Positions 16,538-25,893 of a stretch of DNA of 64,000 bases are shown here, in pieces. Source of the stretch: Oleidesulfovibrio alaskensis DSM 16109 (lineage in GTDB: Bacteria > Desulfobacterota > Desulfovibrionia > Desulfovibrionales > Desulfovibrionaceae). The translations under genes were made by a program, and so were the position numbers. The stretch is taken from contig NZ_KI519494.1 of NCBI RefSeq assembly GCF_000482745.1, positions 248,001-312,000 on the forward strand, given 5' to 3'. The notes beneath the pieces were generated by a model, which was not told where the DNA came from, ran no database searches, and was given only the letters and a program-made list of their open reading frames with translations. Every line of letters starts with the position of its first letter. Positions within the stretch are counted from its first letter, which is position 1.

Positions 16538-18046
16538 ATGATGATTGTCGATAACGATCTGATTTCCATACAGGAAGCCAGAATTCTGGCAGAAAACGCA
16601 GGGCGCGCACAGCGGGTTCTGGCCACGTTTTCTCAGGAACAGCTGGACGAGATCGTCGAAGCCGTAGCCGAAGCCGTGGGGGCGCAGGCGCAAGCGCTTG
16701 CGGACATGGCGTACGAAGAAACCGACTACGGCAACCCGCATGACAAGGCAGTGAAAAACCGCTTTGTATGCACGCAGGTGCGCGAGCAGCTGCGCGGCAT
16801 GCGGTGTGTCGGCGTCATCGGACGGGATGAGCACGCACGCACCATGGACATTGGTGTACCCGTAGGCGTCATTGCCGCGTTGTGTCCGGCGACCAGCCCC
16901 GTGTCCACAACCATCTGCAAGACGCTCATAGCCGTCAAATCAGGCAACGCCGTAGTTTTTTCCCCTCATCCGCGCGCTGCCAGAAGCATAGCCGCCGCGC
17001 TTGATATCATGATTGATGCCGCGCGGGCTCACGGTCTGCCGGAAGGATGTCTTTCATACATGTCCACGGTAACCAAAAGCGGTACCGCCGAACTGATGAA
17101 CCATCCTGCCACATCGCTGGTCATGCTTTCGGGCGTGCCCGGCATGATAGGGCTTGCGCGCTGCAGCGGCAAACCCGTGATTTACGGCGGCACCGGCAAC
17201 GGGCCTGCATTTGTCGAACGCTCGGCCGACATCCGCCGCGCCGTGGCCGACATCATGCTCAGCAAGACGTTCGACAACGGTATCGCGCCGTCCGCGGAAC
17301 AGTCCATCGTGGTCGATTCCTGCATCGAGCGGGAAGTCAGACATGCCCTGCAGGAGTGCGGCGCATACTTCATGACGGACGAGGAGTCCCTGCGGCTGGC
17401 GGAGCTTCTTTTCTGTGCCGACGGACGCCACAAAGCCGGCATGGTTGGTGTGTCTGCCCCGGTTCTGGCGCGCAGGGCAGGCATCAGCGTGCCCGACAAC
17501 GTGCAGCTGCTGGTGGCAGAACGTAAATATGTTTCCGAAGCAGACCCGTATTCAAGGGAACTGCTTTCCCCCGTCCTTGCCTATTACGTGGAGGACGACT
17601 GGATGCACGCCTGTGAAAAGTGCATCGAGCTGCTGCTCCACGAACGCAACGCTCATACTCTCGTGATCCATTCCAGTAACGAAGAGGTGATTTTGCAGTT
17701 TGCCCTGAAAAAACCTGTGGGCCGTCTGCTTGTAAACACTCCCGCCACATTCGGCGGCATGGGTGTGACCACTAATCTCTTCCCGTCCATGACGCTGGGC
17801 AGCGGGTCCGCAGGGCGCGGGATCACCGCCGACAACGTGTCGCCGATGAATCTCATCTACATACGCAAGGTCGGTTACGGCGTGCGGCAGTACACCGGCG
17901 CACAGGACGCCGCGGGATACGGTTCCCGCGTTTGCGCCGCGCAGGGCGTCATGGCCCCTCATGACAGCGATTCCAGAAAAATGCAGGCGTTGCACCGGAT
18001 CCTGATGGAAGCGATCGGGGTCATGGACGGGGCAGCACACAGATGA
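16538..18046 (+). CDS. BMC-associated aldehyde dehydrogenase homologue lacking the catalytic cysteine
   Basis: 502 residues, aligned along its length with the second aldehyde dehydrogenase of the locus (22285-23745): ISIQEARILAENAGRAQ at the N-terminus, PVGVIAALCPATSPVSTTIC, and KTFDNGIAPSAEQSIV. In the intact homologue that last motif reads KTFDNGTICASEQSIV. The nucleophilic cysteine is therefore replaced by Pro (residue 251, codon at 17288-17290). The frame is otherwise intact with normal codon use, so it is not an obvious pseudogene. CoA-acylating aldehyde oxidation needs that cysteine, so a structural, scaffolding or regulatory role is likely. The C-terminus (SRKMQALHRILMEAIGVM) could be an amphipathic encapsulation helix. 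ATG at 16541 is an equivalent start. Confidence 0.88.
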   Translation: MMIVDNDLISIQEARILAENAGRAQRVLATFSQEQLDEIVEAVAEAVGAQAQALADMAYEETDYGNPHDKAVKNRFVCTQVREQLRGMRCVGVIGRDEHARTMDIGVPVGVIAALCPATSPVSTTICKTLIAVKSGNAVVFSPHPRAARSIAAALDIMIDAARAHGLPEGCLSYMSTVTKSGTAELMNHPATSLVMLSGVPGMIGLARCSGKPVIYGGTGNGPAFVERSADIRRAVADIMLSKTFDNGIAPSAEQSIVVDSCIEREVRHALQECGAYFMTDEESLRLAELLFCADGRHKAGMVGVSAPVLARRAGISVPDNVQLLVAERKYVSEADPYSRELLSPVLAYYVEDDWMHACEKCIELLLHERNAHTLVIHSSNEEVILQFALKKPVGRLLVNTPATFGGMGVTTNLFPSMTLGSGSAGRGITADNVSPMNLIYIRKVGYGVRQYTGAQDAAGYGSRVCAAQGVMAPHDSDSRKMQALHRILMEAIGVMDGAAHR

Positions 18047-18077
18047 AGGAACTTATCCGTTAAAGGGAGGATGCAAA

Positions 18078-20618
18078 GTGGATCTCCAGGACTTTTCACA
18101 TAAGCTCGCGGAAGCGACAAAGAACCTTACTCCGGCAGAACGTGCTTCGCTGAAGAAGATTTTCGAGGGCGTATCCGCCGAGGTCTTCAGCCAGCCCGCT
18201 CCTGTATCCGCCGTGGCAACAGGTGCAGAATCCGGCATTCCCGACGGGCCTACGCCCCGTCACGTCAAGCTGAAGGAAAACTTCCTCAAGCAGGTGCCCA
18301 GCATCACCGTTCAGCGCGCTGTGGCCATCACCAAAATCGCCAAGGAAAACCCCGGTCTGCCCAAGCCGCTGCTGCGCGCCAAGACTTTCCGGTATTGCTG
18401 CGAAACCGCCCCGCTGGTCATTCAGGACCATGAGCTTATCGTGGGTTCGCCCAACGGTGCCCCGCGTGCCGGTGCGTTTTCTCCGGAAGTGGCATGGCGC
18501 TGGCTGCAGGATGAGCTGGACACCATCGGCTCACGTCCTCAGGACCCCTTCTACATTTCCGAAGAAGACAAAAAAGTGCTGCGGGAAGAGGTGTTCCCCT
18601 TCTGGCAGAACAAGTCCGTGGATGAATTCTGCGAAGGTCAGTACCGCGAAGCCGACCTGTGGGAAATGTCCGGCGAATCTTTCGTGTCCGACTGCTCCTA
18701 CCATGCGGTGAACGGCGGCGGCGACTCCAACCCCGGTTACGACGTAATTCTGATGAAGAAGGGTATGCTTGATATCCAGCGTGAAGCCCGCGAAAAGCTG
18801 GAACAGCTGGATTACGCCAACCCTGAAGACATCGATAAAATCTACTTCTACAAGTCCGTCATCGAGACTGCCGAAGGCGTGATGATATACGCCAGGCGTC
18901 TGTCGGCCTATGCCGCCGAACTGGCAGCCCGGGAAACCGACCCCCGCCGCAAAGCCGAACTGCAGAAGATTTCCGAGGTCAACGCCCGTGTGCCCGCACA
19001 TGCGCCTTCCAACTTCTGGGAAGCCATTCAGGCCGTGTGGACCGTGGAATCTCTGCTGGTGGTTGAAGAAAACCAGACCGGTATGTCCATCGGCCGTGTT
19101 GACCAGTACATGTACCCCTTCTACAGGGCAGACATCGATTCCGGCCGTCTGACCGAGTACGAAGCTTTTGATCTGGCCGGCTGCATGCTGGTGAAGATGT
19201 CTGAAATGATGTGGATCACCAGCGAAGGTGCTTCCAAGTTCTTTGCCGGGTACCAGCCTTTTGTGAACATGTGCGTGGGCGGCGTGACCCGTGAAGGCCA
19301 CGATGCCACCAACGACCTTACCTACATGCTGATGGATGCCGTGCGTCACGTGCGTATCTACCAGCCCACGCTGGCCACCCGCGTGCACAACAAGTCTCCG
19401 CAGAAGTATCTGAAGAAGATTGTGGACGTTATCCGCTCCGGCATGGGCTTCCCCGCGGTGCATTTTGACGACGCGCACATCAAGATGATGCTGGCCAAGG
19501 GCGTGAGCATTGAAGATGCCCGCGACTACTGCCTGATGGGTTGCGTGGAACCGCAGAAATCAGGCCGTCTGTACCAGTGGACCTCCACCGGCTACACCCA
19601 GTGGCCCATCTGCATCGAACTGGTGCTCAACCACGGCGTGCCGCTGTGGTACGGCAAAAAGGTAACCCCCGACATGGGCGACCTGAGCCAGTATGACACC
19701 TACGAAAAGTTCGAAGCCGCCGTTAAGGAACAGATCCGCTGGATTACCAAAAACACCAGTGTGGCCACCGTCATTTCACAGCGCGCTCACAGAGAGCTTG
19801 CCCCCAAGCCGCTCATGTCGCTGATGTATGAAGGCTGCATGGAATCGGGCCGCGACGTTTCTGCCGGCGGTGCCATGTACAACTTCGGCCCCGGCGTGGT
19901 CTGGAGCGGTCTTGCCACCTATGTGGACTCCATGGCCGCCATTAAAAAGCTGGTCTACGACGACAGAAAGTACACCCTCGCGCAGCTCAACGAGGCCCTG
20001 AAGGCCGACTTTGCCGGGTACGATCAGATTCTGGCCGACTGCCTTGCCGCACCCAAATACGGCAACGACGATGATTACGCCGACATGATCGCAGCCGATC
20101 TGGTGCACTTCACCGAAACCGAGCACCGCAAGTACAAAACTCTGTATTCCGTGCTCAGCCACGGTACGCTGTCCATCTCCAACAACACGCCTTTCGGCCA
20201 GCTGCTCGGCGCCTCCGCCAACGGCCGCAGAGCGTGGATGCCTCTTTCCGACGGCATCAGCCCCACACAGGGTGCGGACTACAAGGGCCCCACAGCCATC
20301 ATCAAGTCCGTTTCCAAAATGGCCAACGACAACATGAACATCGGCATGGTGCACAACTTCAAGCTGATGTCCGGCCTGCTGGATACCCCCGAAGGTGAAA
20401 ACGGCCTGATAACGCTCATCCGTACCGCCTGCATGCTGGGCAACGGTGAAATGCAGTTCAACTATCTTGATAACGAACTGCTGCTGGACGCCCAGAAGCA
20501 TCCGGAAAAATACCGCGACCTCGTGGTGCGCGTGGCCGGATACAGCGCCTTCTTCGTGGAGCTGTGCAAGGACGTTCAGGACGAAATCATCAGCCGTACC
20601 ATGCTGCATGGTTTCTAA
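18078..20618 (+). CDS. cutC: Choline trimethylamine-lyase, glycyl radical enzyme
   Basis: 846 residues. It cleaves choline to trimethylamine and acetaldehyde inside the microcompartment. The GTG start at 18078 follows GGGAGG. Diagnostic residues: Asp216 in GGGDSNPGYD, Cys489 and Glu491 in YCLMGCVEPQ, Thr502 and Tyr506 in YQWTSTGYTQW, and the radical Gly821 in VVRVAGYSAFF. These numbers coincide with those published for Desulfovibrio alaskensis CutC. This residue set separates choline lyase from pyruvate formate-lyase and glycerol/diol dehydratases. The N-terminal extension (MDLQDFSHKLAEATKNL) is probably an encapsulation helix. The activase gene follows at once. Confidence 0.98.
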   Translation: MDLQDFSHKLAEATKNLTPAERASLKKIFEGVSAEVFSQPAPVSAVATGAESGIPDGPTPRHVKLKENFLKQVPSITVQRAVAITKIAKENPGLPKPLLRAKTFRYCCETAPLVIQDHELIVGSPNGAPRAGAFSPEVAWRWLQDELDTIGSRPQDPFYISEEDKKVLREEVFPFWQNKSVDEFCEGQYREADLWEMSGESFVSDCSYHAVNGGGDSNPGYDVILMKKGMLDIQREAREKLEQLDYANPEDIDKIYFYKSVIETAEGVMIYARRLSAYAAELAARETDPRRKAELQKISEVNARVPAHAPSNFWEAIQAVWTVESLLVVEENQTGMSIGRVDQYMYPFYRADIDSGRLTEYEAFDLAGCMLVKMSEMMWITSEGASKFFAGYQPFVNMCVGGVTREGHDATNDLTYMLMDAVRHVRIYQPTLATRVHNKSPQKYLKKIVDVIRSGMGFPAVHFDDAHIKMMLAKGVSIEDARDYCLMGCVEPQKSGRLYQWTSTGYTQWPICIELVLNHGVPLWYGKKVTPDMGDLSQYDTYEKFEAAVKEQIRWITKNTSVATVISQRAHRELAPKPLMSLMYEGCMESGRDVSAGGAMYNFGPGVVWSGLATYVDSMAAIKKLVYDDRKYTLAQLNEALKADFAGYDQILADCLAAPKYGNDDDYADMIAADLVHFTETEHRKYKTLYSVLSHGTLSISNNTPFGQLLGASANGRRAWMPLSDGISPTQGADYKGPTAIIKSVSKMANDNMNIGMVHNFKLMSGLLDTPEGENGLITLIRTACMLGNGEMQFNYLDNELLLDAQKHPEKYRDLVVRVAGYSAFFVELCKDVQDEIISRTMLHGF

Positions 20619-20674
20619 TTAAGCCATGGTAATGCCCTCGGGATTTGAGAACCGCAACACACAGAGACGACACC

Positions 20675-21607
20675 GTGATTGAAAGAAAAGCACTGATTTT
20701 CAACATACAGAAATACAACATGTATGACGGTCCGGGCGTGCGGACTCTGGTGTTCTTCAAGGGGTGTCCCTTGCGCTGCAAGTGGTGCTCAAATCCCGAA
20801 GGGCAACTCCGGCAGTATCAGGTTCTGTACAAGGAGAACCTGTGTGTGCACTGCGGAGCCTGTGTGCCTGTGTGCCCTGCGGGCGTGCACACTATCTCTG
20901 CCTCCACATTGCGCCACGGGTTTGCGGAAGGAGCACAGTGTATCGGCTGCCGCCGGTGCGAAGATGTCTGTCCTTCCTCTGCGCTTGCCGTGGTGGGCGA
21001 GCAGAAAACCATATCGGAACTTCTGGAAGTCATCGAAGAGGACAGGCCTTTTTATGAAACCTCCGGCGGCGGGGTGACGCTGGGCGGCGGCGAAGTGCTC
21101 ATGCAGCCCGAGGCGGCCGTGAACCTGCTGGCTGCCTGCAAGCAGCACGGCATCAACACCGCCATCGAAACCTGCGGCTATGCCAAACAGGAAGTGGTCA
21201 TGAAGGCTGCCCAGTATGTCGATCTCTTTCTGTACGACGTCAAACATATCGATTCCGCAAGGCATTACGAACTGACCGGCGTGCGTAACGAGCTGATTCT
21301 GAGCAACCTTACCTGGCTGCTGGAAAACAAGCACAATGTGAAAATACGGGTGCCGCTGCTGCGCGGGGTCAACGACAGTGAAGACGATCTGCGCGGACTG
21401 GTCGAGTACCTCAGACCGTATCAGGATTACAAAAATTTCAAAGGCATAGACTTGCTGCCCTACCACAAGATGGGTGTGGGCAAGTACAAGCAGCTGGGCT
21501 GGGAATACCCCATTGAGGGCAACCCCGCACTGAGCGATGCCGACCTTGAACGTGTCGAGGCCTGCATCCGCAAATATGACTTTCCGGTTTCGGTGATCCG
21601 CCACTGA
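20675..21607 (+). CDS. cutD: CutC activase, radical SAM glycyl-radical-activating enzyme
   Basis: About 310 residues from GTG 20675; a TTG 30 bp upstream is an alternative and neither has a strong ribosome-binding site. It installs the Gly821 radical on CutC using S-adenosylmethionine. The radical SAM motif CPLRCKWC (C31, C35, C38) is followed by two ferredoxin-like [4Fe-4S] motifs, CVHCGACVPVCP and CIGCRRCEDVCP, as in other activases of this class. TLGGGEVLMQP is the SAM-binding GGE motif. Electrons must come from a reduced donor; the PduS/PduT-like proteins of this locus are candidates. Confidence 0.96.
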   Translation: MIERKALIFNIQKYNMYDGPGVRTLVFFKGCPLRCKWCSNPEGQLRQYQVLYKENLCVHCGACVPVCPAGVHTISASTLRHGFAEGAQCIGCRRCEDVCPSSALAVVGEQKTISELLEVIEEDRPFYETSGGGVTLGGGEVLMQPEAAVNLLAACKQHGINTAIETCGYAKQEVVMKAAQYVDLFLYDVKHIDSARHYELTGVRNELILSNLTWLLENKHNVKIRVPLLRGVNDSEDDLRGLVEYLRPYQDYKNFKGIDLLPYHKMGVGKYKQLGWEYPIEGNPALSDADLERVEACIRKYDFPVSVIRH

Positions 21608-21656
21608 TGGAAACACACAGTTCACACACCTGCTGTGAACGGGGAGAATCACGTTT

Positions 21657-22280
21657 ATGACGGCACTCGGGCTTATAGAAACAAAAGGACTGCTTGCGGC
21701 GGTGGAAGCGGCTGATGCCATGCTGAAAGCCGCTGATGTGCGCCTTTTGGAAAAGAACCTCGCAAGCGGGGGCCTTGTGACCATCACCGTGGCGGGCGAA
21801 GTGTCCGCCGTGCGGGCAGCAGTTGACGCGGGTGTATCGGCTATCAGGCGCGTCAACGCCGCCTCGCTTGTTTCAGAGCATGTCATCGCCCGTCCTGACG
21901 AAGGAGTGAGCCGCGTCGTGTCTCTGGTACCTCCGGCTGCCGTGCCGCCCGCCGCACCGCCTGTACAGGCTCCCGCGGGGGATTCCGGCGCACAGCAGCC
22001 CGCACAAGAAGCAGCGGAGGCAGAACCGCAGACCGGCACCACCGTTGAAGAACAGACTCCGGCTGCTGTTGAAGCAAGTCCGGCGCCGGCAGCCGCCGCC
22101 CCCCGTACGGAAACGGTCCGGTACGAAATTTCGCAACTGAAGAAGATGAACGTCAGCAGGCTGCGGCAGGTTGCCCGCGGGGTGAGCGGTCTTTCCATAC
22201 CCCGCGAGGCGGTCAAATCTGCGAACAAAAAAGATCTGATTGACGCGATCATCAATTCATACAGGCAGATAGAGGAGTAG
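21657..22280 (+). CDS. BMC-H shell protein with long C-terminal extension (EutK/PduK-like)
   Basis: 207 residues. Residues 1-85 are a canonical hexamer-type BMC domain (TALGLIETKGLLAAVEAADA; VIARPDEGV at its end). Residues 90-155 are a Pro/Ala/Glu-rich, presumably disordered linker. Residues 158-205 form a basic helical module (YEISQLKKMNVSRLRQVARG, then AVKSANKKDLIDAIINSY) that looks like the SAP/Rho-N helix-extension-helix fold of nucleic-acid-binding proteins. EutK carries a helix-turn-helix tail by analogy. The tail may bind cargo or nucleic acid. The gene ends 4 bp before the intact aldehyde dehydrogenase gene. Confidence 0.88.
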   Translation: MTALGLIETKGLLAAVEAADAMLKAADVRLLEKNLASGGLVTITVAGEVSAVRAAVDAGVSAIRRVNAASLVSEHVIARPDEGVSRVVSLVPPAAVPPAAPPVQAPAGDSGAQQPAQEAAEAEPQTGTTVEEQTPAAVEASPAPAAAAPRTETVRYEISQLKKMNVSRLRQVARGVSGLSIPREAVKSANKKDLIDAIINSYRQIEE

Positions 22281-22284
22281 TCCC

Positions 22285-23745
22285 ATGGTAGACAAGGATT
22301 TATTGTCCATTCAGGAAGCCCGTGCGCTGGTGCGCGCCGCCCGTGTTGCTCAGGCTGAGTACGCTCAGCTGGGTCAGGAGCGCGTGGACGCCATCGTCAA
22401 GGCGATTGCCGATGCCGCCGCCGCTCAGGCAGAGCAGCTCGCCGCACTGGCAGTGGAAGAAACCGGCTTCGGCAAGGTGCAGGATAAAAAGCAGAAGAAT
22501 ATCCTCGCCAGTGAAAAGCTGATCGAAGCCATCAAGGATATGAAAACCATCGGCGTGCTGAACGACGACAAGGCCAGAAAGGTCGTCGAGATAGCCGTAC
22601 CCATGGGGGTCATCGCAGGGATTGTTCCCTCCACCAACCCCACGTCTACGACCATCTACAAGTCCATTATTTCGCTGAAGTCCGGCAACGCCATTGTGTT
22701 TACGCCGCACCCCAGCGCAAAGAAGTGCATCGGCAGAACCGTGGAAATCATCCGCCGCGTGCTGCATGACTGCGGCGTGAGCGAAGATCTGGTGAGCGTC
22801 ATGAGCGTGCCCACCATTGAAGGCAGCGGCGAGCTGATGCGTCAGGCCGATCTTATTCTGGCCACCGGCGGTCCCGGCATGGTCAAGGCCGCATACAGCT
22901 CCGGCACGCCCGCTCTGGGTGTGGGCGCCGGCAACGTGCCCGCCTTCATTGAGCGTACCGCCGACATCGAAGACGCCGTGGCAAAGATTTTTGCCAGCAA
23001 GACGTTTGACAACGGCACCATCTGCGCTTCTGAGCAGTCCATCGTCACCGAAGCCGTCATCGCCGACAAAGTGCGCGCAGCGCTGGTCAGAAACGGCGGT
23101 TACTTCCTCGAAGGTGAAAAGCTGGAAAAGGTCAAGCGCGTCATGGAGCGCGGCAACGGCTCCATGAACCCCGCCATAGTGGGCCGCGACGCCCTGCACA
23201 TTGCTAAACTGGCAGGCATCGAAGTTCCTGCAGGTACCCGCCTGCTTATTTCCGATGAGCCCGGCGTGGGACCCCGTTACCCCTTCTCCAAGGAAAAACT
23301 GACAGCTCTTCTCGGCTTTTACGTTGTGGAAGACTGGAAGGAAGCCTGCGAAATGTGCCACGCCCTGCTGAAAAACGGCGGCATCGGCCATTCGCTTGCC
23401 ATCCATTCGCGCAATGAAGAAGTCATCCGTGAATTCGGCATGAAGAAGCCCGTTTCGCGCATGCTGGTAAATACGCCCTCAACGCAGGGTGCCGTGGGCC
23501 TTTCCACCTCGCTGTTCCCCTCGTTCACGCTGGGTTGCGGCGCCGTGGGCGGCAGCTCCACTTCCGACAACGTCACGCCGCTGAACCTGATGAACGTGCG
23601 CCGCATCGCGTACGATCTGGGCACCGTGTGCTGCCAGCCCGCCGCACCGGCAGCCTGCGCGCAGCCTGCATCGTCTGCCTCGTCCTCCATTGACGTGCAG
23701 GCCATCACGCAGCTGATCGTGGAACAACTGAAAAAAATGGCCTAA
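22285..23745 (+). CDS. cutF: CoA-acylating acetaldehyde dehydrogenase of the microcompartment
   Basis: 486 residues. It oxidises acetaldehyde with CoA and NAD+ to acetyl-CoA inside the shell. The catalytic Cys247 is in KTFDNGTICASEQSIV; nucleotide-binding features include PMGVIAGIVPSTNPTSTTIY and GVGAGNVPAFIERTAD. This matches EutE/PduP-type enzymes. A Pro/Ala/Ser linker after residue 450 leads to a final amphipathic helix (IDVQAITQLIVEQLKKM), probably the encapsulation peptide. Its NADH is recycled by the alcohol dehydrogenase at 28356 and its product is used by PduL at 24377. It is the catalytically competent one of the two homologues. Confidence 0.93.
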   Translation: MVDKDLLSIQEARALVRAARVAQAEYAQLGQERVDAIVKAIADAAAAQAEQLAALAVEETGFGKVQDKKQKNILASEKLIEAIKDMKTIGVLNDDKARKVVEIAVPMGVIAGIVPSTNPTSTTIYKSIISLKSGNAIVFTPHPSAKKCIGRTVEIIRRVLHDCGVSEDLVSVMSVPTIEGSGELMRQADLILATGGPGMVKAAYSSGTPALGVGAGNVPAFIERTADIEDAVAKIFASKTFDNGTICASEQSIVTEAVIADKVRAALVRNGGYFLEGEKLEKVKRVMERGNGSMNPAIVGRDALHIAKLAGIEVPAGTRLLISDEPGVGPRYPFSKEKLTALLGFYVVEDWKEACEMCHALLKNGGIGHSLAIHSRNEEVIREFGMKKPVSRMLVNTPSTQGAVGLSTSLFPSFTLGCGAVGGSSTSDNVTPLNLMNVRRIAYDLGTVCCQPAAPAACAQPASSASSSIDVQAITQLIVEQLKKMA

Positions 23746-23799
23746 GCCCCGGCTGTGGCTTGTAACAATATATAAAAACAGACTTTTAAGGAGAATAGC

Positions 23800-24084
23800 A
23801 TGTCCTCTTCCAACGCACTCGGTATGATTGAAACCAGAGGTCTTGTGGGCGCAGTAGAAGCAGCTGACGCCATGGTGAAGGCCGCAAACGTCACCCTGAT
23901 CGGCCGTTCGCAGGTGGGCGGTGGTCTGGTGACCGTGATGGTCCGCGGCGACGTGGGCGCAGTGAAGGCTGCAACCGACGCAGGCGCAGCTGCCGCCAAC
24001 AATGTGGGCGAGCTGGTAAGCGTGCACGTGATTCCCCGTCCCCACAGCGAAGTGGAAATGATTCTTCCCAAGGTGGAAGGCTAA
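23800..24084 (+). CDS. BMC-H hexameric shell protein (copy A)
   Basis: 94 residues, a single Pfam-BMC domain of the EutM/PduA type. It begins SSNALGMIETRGLVGAVEAA and ends HVIPRPHSEVEMILPK; QVGGGLVTVMVRGDVGAV is the central strand/helix. These hexamers tile the shell facets. GGAGAATAGC precedes the ATG. The product differs from the copy at 27706-27984 at only a few positions, mostly at the termini, so the two are recent or functionally constrained paralogues. Confidence 0.95.
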   Translation: MSSSNALGMIETRGLVGAVEAADAMVKAANVTLIGRSQVGGGLVTVMVRGDVGAVKAATDAGAAAANNVGELVSVHVIPRPHSEVEMILPKVEG

Positions 24085-24376
24085 CCATTCCGGCTCACGG
24101 GTGCCCCTGCGGAGATTCTGTCCGCCGGCGGTAATCCCGTGACGTTACCGGGCTGCGGAGGAGGCATCTCCTCCGCGCCCGGCTGAAAGCGTCCTTTGTG
24201 TTTTCATAGGTGCCGCAGGCGCACCCCGGACGCACACGCACCATGCGCATAAAAAGGCTGTCCGCATGGCAAGCGGCTGACACACTTTTTACAAGACGGC
24301 CATAACAGCGGAAACCGGACAGCAGGCCCACAGCGGCCGCATCAGATGCCGGATCATATTTGTAAGCGGAGCTATC
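24085..24376. other. Structured spacer after BMC-H copy A
   Basis: 292 bp with no gene. A perfect 9-bp hairpin, GCGGAGGAG / CTCCTCCGC with a 4-base loop, sits at 24155-24176. It lacks a T-tract, so it is more likely an mRNA-stabilising or processing element than a terminator. The placement right after an abundant shell gene fits differential expression within the operon. Confidence 0.55.
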
Positions 24377-25081
24377 ATGAACGAAAAAGCCATGCAGGAA
24401 GCCCTTGAGGGCGTTATCCGCAGCGTCATGGATCAGTTGGGGAGCCGCGGCGGTGAAGTTTCCGCCTGCGGCGTGAACACGGATGAAGAAATTCCCGTGG
24501 AGCTGTCGGCGCGCCATGCCCACCTGAGCGAAGAAGACGCCATTGCCCTGTTCGGCGGGCCGCTCACCCCTGTGCGCGAACTTTCCCAGCCGGGACAGTT
24601 TCTGTGCAAAGAGCGTGTACGGCTTATCGGTCCCAAAGGCGTCATCGACAACGTTGCGGTGCTCGGTCCTTCGCGCGGCCGTTCACAGGTAGAAGTTTCC
24701 AAGACCGACGCCCGCATTCTGGGCACATCGGCCCCTGTGCGTCAGTCCGGTGACGTGGCGGGCACTCCGGGCATCATTCTCGCTTCGCAGGACGGTATTG
24801 TGGGGCTGGAAGAAGGTCTGATCGTCGCCGCCAGGCATATTCACATGTCTACCGAAGACGCCGCCCGCTTCGGTGTGCACGACAACGATCTGGTCAGTGT
24901 CCGGCTTGAAGGCGAACGCCCCCTCATTCTGGAAGACGTGCTGGTGCGTGTCAGCGATTCGTTCAGGCTGGCCATGCATATCGACGCCGACGAAGGCAAC
25001 AGCTCCGGCTGGAACAAGAGCGTCAGCGGCAGAATAGTGGGCAGAAAGTGCGGAGCGGATAATGGACTTTGCCGCTATTGA
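24377..25081 (+). CDS. pduL: PduL-type phosphotransacylase
   Basis: 234 residues. It converts acetyl-CoA and phosphate to acetyl phosphate, recycling CoA inside the shell. Two related half-domains each carry a zinc-binding His pair: VELSARHAHLSEED (H47, H49) and VAARHIHMSTEDA (H154, H156). The signature VLGPSRGRSQVEVSKTDARI lies between, and LAMHIDADEGNSSGW near the end. The first 23 residues (MNEKAMQEALEGVIRSVMDQ) form a likely encapsulation helix. The last 20 bp overlap the EutJ-like gene. Confidence 0.94.
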   Translation: MNEKAMQEALEGVIRSVMDQLGSRGGEVSACGVNTDEEIPVELSARHAHLSEEDAIALFGGPLTPVRELSQPGQFLCKERVRLIGPKGVIDNVAVLGPSRGRSQVEVSKTDARILGTSAPVRQSGDVAGTPGIILASQDGIVGLEEGLIVAARHIHMSTEDAARFGVHDNDLVSVRLEGERPLILEDVLVRVSDSFRLAMHIDADEGNSSGWNKSVSGRIVGRKCGADNGLCRY

Positions 25082-25883
25082 TAAGCAGATAAGCGCGCTC
25101 GAGGCGTGCATAGATTCCACTGTGGAGGTCACCCCCGGCGAACAGCTGTCCGTCGGGGTCGACCTGGGTACGGCATACATCGTTGTGGTGGTGCTTAATG
25201 CCGCAGGCAGTCCTGTGGCCTGTGCCATGGAGTTTGCGCAGGTCATCAAGGACGGACTGGTGGTGGATTATGTGGGTGCCACCCGCATTGTGCGCCGGCT
25301 TGTGCAGCAGCTGGAAGAACGTCTGGGCAGGCAGCTGACCCATGCGGCCATTGCCGTGCCGCCCGGCACCGGCCACAAAGACAGCAACACCCACCGCCAT
25401 GTGGTGGAAGGGGCAGGGCTGGAAGTGACTGCGATTCTGGACGAACCCACGGCGGCCAATGCTGTTCTGGGTGTGCAAAACGGAGTCATTGTGGACATCG
25501 GCGGCGGCACTACCGGACTTTCGGTCATAGAAGACGGCAAGGTCACCTATGTGGCGGATGAACCCACCGGCGGAACTCATGTTTCCCTCGTGCTGGCAGG
25601 AAGCTACCGCATCAGCTTTACCGAAGCCGAAGAACTGAAAAAAGATCAGGATCGCCAGCGCGAAATTTTGCCCGTGGTGCGTCCCGTTATTCAGAAGATG
25701 GCTTCCATTGTGAACCGCCATATCGAGGGTCGCGATATTTCGGCCATCTATCTTGTGGGCGGCACATGCTGCCTGAAAGATTTCGAGACGGTGTTTGAAA
25801 AGGAAACCGGCAGACCCGTGTACAAGCCGGCCAATCCTTTTCTTGTAACGCCGCTGGGCATAGCCCTGAACTGCAACGCGTAG
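25062..25883 (+). CDS. eutJ: EutJ-like ASKHA-fold chaperonin protein
   Basis: 273 residues of the actin/Hsp70 superfamily, as in ethanolamine operons. VGVDLGTAYIVVVVLNAAG is the phosphate-1 loop, DEPTAANAVLGVQNG the connect segment, VDIGGGTTGLSVIEDG phosphate-2 and IYLVGGTCCLKDFETVFEKE the adenosine motif. The role of EutJ is not settled; it is presumed to assist folding or reactivation of an enzyme. Here no B12 enzyme is present, so CutC, CutD or an aldehyde dehydrogenase would be the client. It overlaps the end of pduL by 20 bp and starts after GGAG. Confidence 0.9.
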   Translation: MDFAAIDKQISALEACIDSTVEVTPGEQLSVGVDLGTAYIVVVVLNAAGSPVACAMEFAQVIKDGLVVDYVGATRIVRRLVQQLEERLGRQLTHAAIAVPPGTGHKDSNTHRHVVEGAGLEVTAILDEPTAANAVLGVQNGVIVDIGGGTTGLSVIEDGKVTYVADEPTGGTHVSLVLAGSYRISFTEAEELKKDQDRQREILPVVRPVIQKMASIVNRHIEGRDISAIYLVGGTCCLKDFETVFEKETGRPVYKPANPFLVTPLGIALNCNA

Positions 25884-25893
25884 GAGCACATAC

